20,384 bases of DNA from JAHJQQ01 sp041739295 (GTDB taxonomy: Bacteria; Pseudomonadota; Gammaproteobacteria; Thiohalobacterales; Thiohalobacteraceae), in assembly GCA_041739295.1 (NCBI GenBank), contig JBGSOE010000096.1, positions 1-20,384 on the forward strand. The letters are read 5' to 3'. Of the stretch, positions 7,093 through 13,378 are shown piece by piece (position 1 is the stretch's first letter; each line of letters starts with the position of its first letter). A model generated the notes under the pieces. The model had not been told where the DNA came from. It ran no database searches and saw nothing but the letters and a program-made list of their open reading frames with translations. The translations under genes and the position numbers were made by a program.

Positions 7093-8706
7093 TCAGGTGC
7101 CGGTCTTGCCCATCACCTCGACACCCTGACTGTGCAGGTAATCGTCATAGCTGCCGTTGAAGTTGATCACGCCAGTCGGTGATAGCTCAATAATACGCGT
7201 CGCCAGTGAGGACACGAATTCGCGGTCATGGCTGACGAAGATCAGCGTACCCGGATAATTTTCCAACGCCGTATTGAGCGACTCGATGGACTCCATGTCC
7301 AAGTGGTTGGTCGGTTCGTCCATGACCAGAATATTCGTGCGCTGCAGCATGAGTTTGCCGAACAGCATGCGACCCTGCTCACCACCAGAGAGCACCTTCA
7401 CCGATTTACCGGTTTCGTCCGATGAAAACAGCAAGCGTCCGAGCGTACCGCGGACCACCTGTTCGTCATCACTGGGCTTTTTCCAATGACTCATCCAATC
7501 AAACAGTGACATGTCCTTCGCAAAGTCGGCGGCGTGGTCCTGAGCGAAATAGCCGATGTCGACATTCTCGGACCATTTGATAATGCCTTTATCCGGCGGC
7601 AGTTCGCCAACCAGGGTACGTAATAGCGTGCTCTTACCGATACCGTTCGGGCCGATCACGGCAATGCGTTCACCGACCTCGATCATCAGATTAAGATTGC
7701 TGAACAGCGGCGTGTCGCCATAACCCTTACTCAGGCCGTCTACTTCCAGCGCCAGGCGATAGAGCTTCTTGGTCTGGTCGAAGCGGATAAAGGGATTCAC
7801 ACGGCTCGATGGTTTGACCTCATCGAGTTTGATCTTCTCGATCTGCTTGGCGCGTGACGTCGCCTGCTTGGCCTTGGAGGCATTCGCGGAGAAGCGGCTG
7901 ACGAAGGACTGCAGATCAGCGATCTGCGCCTTCTTCTTGGCATTGTCGGAATACAGACGTTCGCGTGCCTGGGTCGAGGCGGTCATGTACTCGTCGTAAT
8001 TGCCGGGATAGACGCGCAGCTCGCCGTAGTCCAGGTCTGCCATGTGGGTGCACACACTGTTCAGGAAGTGGCGGTCATGGGAAATAATCACCATGGTGCT
8101 GTTGCGCGCATTGATGATGGTTTCGAGCCAACGGATGGTATTGATGTCCAGATTGTTGGTCGGCTCGTCGAGCAGCAGAATATCCGGATCGGCGAATAAT
8201 GCTTGCGCCAACAACACGCGCAACTTCCAGCCGGGCGCGACTGCGCTCATAAGACCGTTATGCTGTGCCACAGGAATGTCGAGACCAAGCAGCAACTCAC
8301 CCGCGCGCGCTTCCGCGGTATAACCATCCAATTCGGCGAAATGCACTTCGAGATCGGCAACCTTCATGCCCTCTTCTTCGGTCATCTCGGGGAGCGAATA
8401 AATCCGATCACGTTCCTGTTTCACTTCCCAGAGTTCAGCGTGACCCATGATGACCGTGTCGACCACCGTGTGCTGCTCGAAGGCGAACTGATCCTGGCGC
8501 AGCTTACCGACGCGCTCGTTGGCATCGACACAGACATTGCCCGCTGTCGGCTCCAGATCGCCGCCGAGGATTTTCATCAGAGTGGATTTTCCGCAGCCGT
8601 TGGCACCGATCAGGCCGTAGCGATTACCGTTGCCGAACTTGACCGAGATGTTCTCGAACAGCGGTTTGGGGCCGAACTGCATGGTGATATTGGCGGTCGT
8701 GATCAA
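7093..8706 (-). CDS. ybiT: ABC-F family ATPase YbiT
   Basis: A soluble, 537-aa tandem ABC ATPase of the ABC-F group, whose members act on the ribosome. It matches my memory of E. coli YbiT nearly throughout. Domain 1 has Walker A GANGCGKST (34-42) and LLLDEPTNNLD (177-187). Its signature is replaced by MSAVAPGWKLR (153-163), as in E. coli YbiT. An inter-domain linker spans about 241-310 and includes QSFVSRFSANASKAKQATSR. Domain 2 has GPNGIGKST (352-360), LSGGEQ (439-444) and MDEPTNHLD (462-470). The start is TTG: TTG-ATC-ACG-ACC aligns with the known YbiT N-terminus (MxxxxNxTMQFG) and is preceded by GGAAG at about 7 nt, whereas the next ATG (codon 9) would remove conserved residues. It appears monocistronic. 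Confidence 0.96.
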   Translation of the reverse strand: MITTANITMQFGPKPLFENISVKFGNGNRYGLIGANGCGKSTLMKILGGDLEPTAGNVCVDANERVGKLRQDQFAFEQHTVVDTVIMGHAELWEVKQERDRIYSLPEMTEEEGMKVADLEVHFAELDGYTAEARAGELLLGLDIPVAQHNGLMSAVAPGWKLRVLLAQALFADPDILLLDEPTNNLDINTIRWLETIINARNSTMVIISHDRHFLNSVCTHMADLDYGELRVYPGNYDEYMTASTQARERLYSDNAKKKAQIADLQSFVSRFSANASKAKQATSRAKQIEKIKLDEVKPSSRVNPFIRFDQTKKLYRLALEVDGLSKGYGDTPLFSNLNLMIEVGERIAVIGPNGIGKSTLLRTLVGELPPDKGIIKWSENVDIGYFAQDHAADFAKDMSLFDWMSHWKKPSDDEQVVRGTLGRLLFSSDETGKSVKVLSGGEQGRMLFGKLMLQRTNILVMDEPTNHLDMESIESLNTALENYPGTLIFVSHDREFVSSLATRIIELSPTGVINFNGSYDDYLHSQGVEVMGKTGT

Positions 8707-9640
8707 GATGCTTCTTCCATAATCAATAGGTTAAACGTAGGCACGGGACTGGAACCTGAGGCCAGGTGCCAGGAGGCCCCTGATATAACCGGATACGGAA
8801 TATGCGTACAGCGGAGGGGGCGGGTCGTGCGAGGCGCGCATTCTCGCATATTTAGCGCTGGCCCGCGACCTAAGGCATCAGTCCTGCCCACAGCCGGATA
8901 TGACGCTTGCCCGAGACCCCAAGACGGCTAACAACCCTGACTTTATAGGCGACGCTGACGATGCCGCCCAAATTAGGGAGGCGCCTTGATCAATCCGTCA
9001 TTCCGGCATGCGCCGGAATGACGAATACTAAATTAAACAGGTCTTCCCTGGATAAGAAGCAACCATGACTGCTGACCACCGCCCCGTTGCGATTGCTCAG
9101 CAGTGACGCATGCATCTGCCCCTTAACAGGCCACGTCCAGCAATCCTCTACACAACTTTTGTGGCACAGACTGACTACTATTGCGCGTGCGTCTTAACAG
9201 CAGGCCACTTACAGCTTGGCATCGCATCAATATTTCACCAAAGCCAAGTCAGGTGAATACATTGCTATTGCGCAATTATCGACCTGCGCGATTTTCGTGC
9301 GCACAACGCGCTATTCCTGTGCATTCCGAATATCACGTTGTGAATGAGGCTGTTCTCCTGCCTGTTCAGAGGCCTCGCGAATACCGCATGTAAACAATCG
9401 ATTACAGCTTCGGGTTCGGAGTGCATCTGACCATTCTGCACTCAGAATATACGCGGCATGATAACTGCAGCGCCCTTTATAGTGCATTGCGGTCAGAGGT
9501 GTATTCAGCGAACTGAACTGTAGTCAGCATCTTATTTCCGACCAGCAGATATTCGCTCCTGCCACAATCCAACCACAATCCAATTGTTGAGCATTACATG
9601 CTGGCATGACATAGATAGGCTCGACGTGAGAATTTCGCCA
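8707..9640. other. Gene desert between ybiT and the repeat/MITE block
   Basis: About 930 bp in which I see no convincing gene. The possible frame at 9181-9393 on the plus strand has biased, non-protein-like composition and no ribosome binding site. One perfect palindrome lies at 8996-9023. The ybiT promoter must lie near 8710-8800 but no clear -35/-10 pair was found. The region looks more AT-rich than its neighbours and may be decayed accessory DNA. Confidence 0.55.
8996..9023. repeat. Perfect palindromic repeat with GCATGC core, copy 3
   Basis: Two 12-base arms, CGTCATTCCGGC and GCCGGAATGACG, are separated by ATGC. It is the fullest copy of the family seen at 1707-1722 and 5022-5041. It lies alone in non-coding DNA with no T-tract after it, so it resembles a dispersed repeat more than a terminator. 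Confidence 0.8.
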
Positions 9641-9901
9641 CCCTCTCCCCAACCCTCTCCCGCCCCGGCGGGAGAGGGGGTTATCCCGAATGGCACTTAC
9701 TTAGCCTCTCAGACGACCTGGCAGCGATATACATCTAGCCACGGACCCCACGGAAGTACACTGAAAAAGGCTTTTTTCTATGGTTATTTCCGTGCTCTTC
9801 CGTGGGGTCCGTGGCCATCTGTTTTGGTTTTGGGCTTAAGTAAGTGCCATTCGGGGTTATCCCCTCTCCCCGCTTGCGGGGAGAGGGTTAGGGAGAGGGG
9901 A
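9641..9901. repeat. CCCTCTCC-type intergenic repeat, interrupted by the MITE-like element
   Basis: The left part (9641-9688) reads CCCTCTCCCCAACCCTCTCC and continues to a CGGCGGGAGAGGGG arm. The right part (9852-9901) holds CCCCTCTCCCCGCTTGCGGG, then GAGAGGGTTAGGGAGAGGGG. Together they form a strongly self-complementary C/G-rich block. Related blocks are at 17788-17901 and around the first MITE copy (about 6866-6887 plus 7051-7062). Confidence 0.75.
9689..9851. mobile_element. MITE-like element, copy 2 (163 bp)
   Basis: Same ends and orientation as the copy at 6888-7050, with about 12 substitutions and no length change. Its internal stem is perfect: CCACGGACCCCACGGAAG pairs with CTTCCGTGGGGTCCGTGG. 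Counting one more base at each end gives 16-bp termini GAATGGCACTTACTTA and its complement. GGGGTTATCCC then occurs on both sides, consistent with a target duplication. No coding capacity for a transposase; it would need an enzyme supplied elsewhere in the genome. Confidence 0.82.
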
Positions 9902-9981
9902 GTTTGTGTCATCCCGATTGGTAATGATCAATAGATTCATCACAGCACAGCATCCGAGAAATTCCCGCAGCGGGTCAATCG

Positions 9982-10374
9982 TCATGAAAAATCCTCCAGA
10001 AAGATTGGCGGCCCCAGCAATTCAATAAATGGCCTTGATCCGACCAGCTTCAACTCACTGCCATCAACAAATGACAAATACAGCGTGGCACTGACTTTGC
10101 GCTTAAAAGGCAACGGAATAATCTCATGCCTTATGCCGCCCACCTCCAGAAATCCTTCCGCTATCGTAGTTGGCAACGACAAAATCAAGCACTGTTGATC
10201 CTCCACGTCCGACAGGACCAGCCGCGCTTCCTGACTCCAACCCGTGCCGCCATCCTGACCCGGCCTGCCCTTTGATTTATGAATGTAGGCATGCGAGAAA
10301 TAGACCGTCGCTACGCCCTCCAGTATCTCTACCTGGCTGACGCGTGAATCGTATAGTTCTAGGCCGCTGCTCAA
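9982..10374 (-). CDS. Soluble protein of unknown function, 130 aa
   Basis: Protein-like frame with a beta-rich pattern, for example YDSRVSQVEILEGVATVYFS followed by HAYIHKSKGRPGQDGGTGWS, and later RHEIIPLPFKRKVSATLYLS. It has no signal peptide or membrane helix. The only start available is TTG at 10374, since an in-frame TGA lies 8 codons upstream and no ATG or GTG intervenes; the ribosome binding site is weak. It begins 32 bp after the end of the broken HD gene and is probably the last member of the cluster that starts at 14133. I do not recognise the family. It could be an immunity-like or ligand-binding small domain, but nothing in the sequence decides this. Confidence 0.65.
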   Translation of the reverse strand: MSSGLELYDSRVSQVEILEGVATVYFSHAYIHKSKGRPGQDGGTGWSQEARLVLSDVEDQQCLILSLPTTIAEGFLEVGGIRHEIIPLPFKRKVSATLYLSFVDGSELKLVGSRPFIELLGPPIFLEDFS

Positions 10375-10406
10375 GGCTGGAAACTCACTGTTTGCGGATC
10401 AAATTA

Positions 10407-10949
10407 TCACCATTTCAAAAACGGCGGCGGGCTTAGCGGATGTTTGGAAAACCAGCCCGCCGCCAGCCGCCCCAATGCCTTATGGAACCCCGAATCGGGA
10501 AAGGCCGACTTAACATCACGTACATAGTCTTTTGACAAACCGCACCTCACCAACCCCAAAGACAGGTCCACCAGATCGGCTTGCCGGAATACCTCAACCA
10601 AGGGTAGCTCAGGATTCTCGTACTACCTCAGCTTATGATGCATATCGATCATCAATGAGATTTCGGGAATCCATTGGTCCAGGCCTCTTCCAGACAAATA
10701 CTCCGCTGCCAACTGCACGGAGGGCGGCAGATAATCGACCGTCCTATCCGACCAAATCCCCAAATCATGGAAACAAGCAGCTATGACGATTTTTTTCGCG
10801 CGCATCGCCCGTGGCTGTATGCAGCACCAAACAGAAATGGATAACGCGATAAACATGATTCTTGCAGGCCAGGTAATCCTGGCCGAGCCGGGGCTTTCCA
10901 ATCCGCCAATATATCTTCCAGCAGGGTGGATATGTTCTTCAATCACCAT
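10407..10949 (-). pseudogene. HD-domain phosphohydrolase-like gene, broken by two frameshifts and a stop
   Basis: When the frames are joined, a coherent protein of about 178 aa appears. One frame gives LKNISTLLEDILADWKAP. The next gives LGQDYLACKNHVYRVIHFC then LVLHTATGDAREK. The third gives IVIAACFHDLGIWSDRTVDY and onwards to MIDMHHKLR, then TAG, then YENPELPLVEVFRQADLVDL and an end in HPLSPPPFLKW. The conserved H, HD, HH and D residues mark an HD metal-dependent phosphohydrolase fold. Lesions: one extra base near 10888, one extra A in the seven-A run at 10790-10796, and an in-frame TAG at 10623-10625. The restored start would be TTG at 10942 or ATG at 10949. Either a pseudogene or, for the homopolymer lesion, a sequencing error. 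It lies between the NYN gene and the 130-aa gene on the same strand. Confidence 0.78.
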
Positions 10950-11011
10950 AGGTGTTCACTATGGATCTCATGCAATCCGCCCCTTCATTCTCGCACGTTG
11001 GTCCATACAAC

Positions 11012-11746
11012 TTATTTAGTCCGCATATTCCGTACATAAATAGCCTTTGATTTAGTAGCGCCTATTTGCCTTTCTTCCATGTCAAATAATTTAGTTGCAG
11101 AAACCAATTCGCCGAGCTTCCCATATCCGTAATTTCGCGGATCAAACTCAGGCGATTGTTTCGCAATATTGCTACCCACAGGCGCAAGATGAGCCCACCC
11201 ACTCTCATCGGAGGAAGCCTCTACCGCATTACGTAATAGTGTCACCAATTTCGTATCTTGCTTTAACTCGCTGCTGGACTTCTTGGCAATTGCTTCACTT
11301 GCGTCGGTCTTGGCACGGAGAACCTCGGTGAAAATAAATTTGTCACACGCCGATACAAAGGGCGAAGGTGTTTTATTCTCACCAAAACCATACACCAGCA
11401 ATCCTGACTCTCTAATTCTTGATGCCAGCTTGGTAAAATCACTATCACTCGAAACTATGCAGAAACCGTTGAAGTTGCCGGTATACAGCAAATCCATGGC
11501 GTCTATAATCATTGCGCTATCTGTCGCATTCTTCCCTTTTGTGTACGCGAACTGCTGCATTGGCTGAATAGAGTGTTGCAGCAGAACCTCTTTCCATCCT
11601 TTCAGGCTAGGCGACGTCCAATCCCCATAGATTCTCTTGACACTGGCTACCCCGTAATTTGCTATCTCTGCCAGCAAACCATCCACAATGCTTGGCTGCG
11701 CATTATCAGCATCAATAAGAACCGCCAACTTGTCTGTATTTTCCAT
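11012..11746 (-). CDS. NYN-domain (LabA-like) protein with C-terminal OST-HTH/LOTUS domain
   Basis: A 244-aa soluble protein. The N-terminal NYN/PIN-like ribonuclease fold (about 5-145) shows the acidic residues expected of the metal site: D12 and D14 in LIDADNA, D76 in GKNATDSAMIIDAMDLLY, and D101/D103 in SSDSDF. The C-terminal part (about 165-240) matches the OST-HTH/LOTUS type of RNA-binding winged helix, with LVTLLRNAVEASSDESGWAH and FDPRNYGYGKLGELV. Proteins of this architecture are predicted RNA-processing enzymes; substrates are mostly unknown. The ATG at 11746 (GAGG 9 nt upstream) is preferred to the ATG at 11761, which lacks a ribosome binding site. It starts 42 bp after the stop of the CBS gene, suggesting co-transcription. 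Confidence 0.88.
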   Translation of the reverse strand: MENTDKLAVLIDADNAQPSIVDGLLAEIANYGVASVKRIYGDWTSPSLKGWKEVLLQHSIQPMQQFAYTKGKNATDSAMIIDAMDLLYTGNFNGFCIVSSDSDFTKLASRIRESGLLVYGFGENKTPSPFVSACDKFIFTEVLRAKTDASEAIAKKSSSELKQDTKLVTLLRNAVEASSDESGWAHLAPVGSNIAKQSPEFDPRNYGYGKLGELVSATKLFDMEERQIGATKSKAIYVRNMRTK

Positions 11747-11788
11747 AACCCTGAACCTCATCCATTATATCTGCGAATCAACACCAAT

Positions 11789-12193
11789 TCAGGAAGTCTT
11801 CACCAAACCATGCAACACCATATCTGTAAAACTCACAATGCCGATAACCGTGCCGTTTTCAATCACCGGAGCGCGAGACAGATCGAAGCGTTCGAACAGG
11901 CGGGCGCAGTAGCGGATGTCCATGTTCTGGTCGACGGAGATCACCGGCTTTGCCATGATCTCGTAGACGTTCACACGTTCCGGGGCGCGATCCTTGGCGA
12001 GCACTTGGCGCGCGATGTCTGAAATCAGCAGCATGCCATATTCATCGTCGGGGTGACGCTTCTTGACAATCAGCGCCTTGGTCTCGATATGCTGCATGGC
12101 CTCCAAGGCGGCTTGAACGGAGGTCATGCCATCAATGAGATCGAACTTGGTCTTCATGACATCCCGCACGCGGATGGTTTTTTTCTCGTTCAT
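11789..12193 (-). CDS. Tandem CBS-domain protein
   Basis: A 134-aa soluble protein consisting of a CBS pair: CBS1 about residues 8-65 (VRDVMKTKFDLIDG...LLISDIARQ) and CBS2 about 74-131 (VYEIMAKPVISVDQ...GIVSFTDMVLHGL). The repeated V.(D/E)(V/I)M starts and the DMV/DIA ends are typical. CBS pairs bind adenine nucleotides (AMP, ADP, ATP), SAM or related ligands and commonly gate membrane transporters. GGAGG is 8 nt before the ATG, and the start overlaps the stop of the P-II gene by 4 bp (ATGA), so translation is coupled. In context it is a likely energy-sensing partner for the DUF1538 membrane proteins; the ligand cannot be read from the sequence. Confidence 0.92.
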   Translation of the reverse strand: MNEKKTIRVRDVMKTKFDLIDGMTSVQAALEAMQHIETKALIVKKRHPDDEYGMLLISDIARQVLAKDRAPERVNVYEIMAKPVISVDQNMDIRYCARLFERFDLSRAPVIENGTVIGIVSFTDMVLHGLVKTS

Positions 12194-12540
12194 AGCTTTT
12201 CCTCCACCACATCACTGAGACTGCGGATCTGCTGGTTCACGCCGACAGCATCCTCCACATCGATTTGAAAGGCGATGCCGCTACCGGGTTTGCTGTCGAA
12301 CTCGCCGACCATGGCGATCTTTTCCAGAATTCTGCGGCATAAATGTTCTTCAACCAGAAACAGCAGCATATCGCGCTGAGTCTCCAGTGTCAGGCCGAAA
12401 AAGGTCTTGGTCTTCTGCAGGCCTTCACCGCGCGCATGGTTGATCACCGTGGCACCGGTGGCACCTGCCTCGCGCGCGGCGTTCATGATCTTGTCGGTCT
12501 TGTCGTCCTCGACCAAGCCGATGATGAGTTTGAAGTGCAT
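12190..12540 (-). CDS. Divergent P-II-like signalling protein
   Basis: A 116-aa protein of the GlnB/GlnK fold: a first strand MHFKLIIGLVEDDKTDKIMN, a middle region INHARGEGLQKTKTFFGLTL in place of the usual T-loop, and a late strand GSGIAFQIDVEDAVGV near residues 87-101. There is no tyrosine in the T-loop region, so uridylylation of the GlnB kind is not possible. The usual RTGKIGDGKIFV end is replaced by EFDSKPGSGIAFQID. The ATG at 12540 has AAGGAG about 6 nt upstream, which excludes the longer reading upstream (QQQ-rich). It begins one base after the DUF1538 stop, so it is translationally coupled to that membrane protein, recalling AmtB-GlnK and SbtA-SbtB pairs. Ligands (ATP/ADP, cAMP or other) are unknown. 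Confidence 0.88.
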   Translation of the reverse strand: MHFKLIIGLVEDDKTDKIMNAAREAGATGATVINHARGEGLQKTKTFFGLTLETQRDMLLFLVEEHLCRRILEKIAMVGEFDSKPGSGIAFQIDVEDAVGVNQQIRSLSDVVEEKL

Positions 12541-12541
12541 A

Positions 12542-13378
12542 TCAGTCTCCTTGAGACGGGGTTTTCTGAACTGGTGCTGATGCTGTTGCTGTTGCTGTTG
12601 CTGATGTAGTGCGTGCCCGGCGCGTGCGCCACTCACTCAATTGCGCATAGCCCATAACGGACATAATCGGAAACAGGCTGGCGAAGGCGATCAGACCGAA
12701 ACCATCCAGCATCGGGCTGCGTCCCGGCACAGTACTTGCCAAACCAAGTCCTAGCGCGGCCACCAACGGCACGGTGACGGTCGAGGTCGTCACACCCCCT
12801 GAATCATAGGCCAGCGGCACAATCATGCGCGGCGCAAAGGCAGTCTGAATGATGACGATCACGTAGCCGGTGATGATGTAGTAATGCAGTGGCGTACCGG
12901 TGATGATGCGAAATACACCCAGCGAAATACCGACTGCCACCCCGATGGCGACAGCAATCCGCAAACCCCAGATACTGATCACGCCACCTGACACGTCCTG
13001 TGCCTTGATGGCCACGGAGATCAGGGACGGCTCCGCGATAGTGGTGGCAAATCCGATAGTGGCCGCGAACAGATATACCCACAGATAATCCTGCCAACTG
13101 ATGGTCAGCATGCGCTGCAGATCACCGTCGAAGATAAAGGCGGGGTTGGTAAGTTGTTCGGCCATCAGCCGACCTAGCGGAAACAGCGCCTGCTCCAGGC
13201 CTTCAAGAAACAACGCCAGGCCCAACAATACATACACAAACCCCAGCAATACCTGACGTAGATGCGGCACCTTGCGGCGCAACACAAAAAATTGGAACCC
13301 GAACAGGATGCCAGCGATCGGCAACAAATCGCGCAGGGTTGCCAGCAATACATCGATGAATCCCATGGGTGTAGTCAT
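12542..13378 (-). CDS. DUF1538 integral membrane protein, second of pair
   Basis: A 278-aa protein with about six or seven membrane segments. It shares with its upstream neighbour the diagnostic stretches TTIAEPSLISVA, FAPRMIVPLAYDSGGVTTST, VTVPLVAALGLGLA and DGFGLIAFASLFPIMSVMGY. The glycine- and threonine-rich YDSGGVTTST segment probably lies in or near a transport path. Function of DUF1538 is not established; some homologues, as I recall, carry both halves in one chain of about 500 aa, so the pair may form a heterodimer. The hydrophilic C-terminal tail (about 255-278) contains an Ala-Thr repeat from a GCTGTT-type tandem repeat at 12580-12602. The start overlaps the stop of the first DUF1538 gene by 4 bp. 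Confidence 0.93.
   Translation of the reverse strand: MTTPMGFIDVLLATLRDLLPIAGILFGFQFFVLRRKVPHLRQVLLGFVYVLLGLALFLEGLEQALFPLGRLMAEQLTNPAFIFDGDLQRMLTISWQDYLWVYLFAATIGFATTIAEPSLISVAIKAQDVSGGVISIWGLRIAVAIGVAVGISLGVFRIITGTPLHYYIITGYVIVIIQTAFAPRMIVPLAYDSGGVTTSTVTVPLVAALGLGLASTVPGRSPMLDGFGLIAFASLFPIMSVMGYAQLSEWRTRRARTTSATATATASAPVQKTPSQGD
12580..12602. repeat. Short hexanucleotide tandem repeat inside the DUF1538 tail
   Basis: The plus strand shows TGCTGTT-type units repeated about three to four times, encoding an Ala-Thr-Ala-Thr run in the C-terminal tail of the membrane protein. A unit of six bases keeps the frame, so copy-number changes would alter tail length only. Confidence 0.7.

Noticed and set aside
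8203..8931. Plus-strand frame of 242 codons
   Set aside because: Antisense to ybiT for most of its length, with no ribosome binding site or family signature.
9181..9393. Plus-strand frame of 70 codons in the gene desert
   Set aside because: No ribosome binding site, irregular composition and no neighbours on its strand.
9584..9934. Plus-strand frame of 116 codons
   Set aside because: Consists of the CCCTCTCC repeat and the MITE-like element. A near-identical translation appears at the other copy, showing it is repeat-derived and not a protein family.
10407..10601. Separate 64-aa gene downstream of the HD fragment
   Set aside because: It is in the same frame as the HD-domain fragment upstream, separated only by a TAG, and reads as its C-terminus.
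10790..10796. Seven-A run as a programmed frameshift site
   Set aside because: The shift needed is +1, not the usual -1 at A-rich slippery sites, and the same gene also has another frameshift and a stop codon, so decay or sequencing error fits better.
12190..12636. P-II gene starting at 12636 with a Gln-rich N-terminus
   Set aside because: The extension is the out-of-frame reading of the DUF1538 tail; the ATG at 12540 has a proper ribosome binding site and the family N-terminus.
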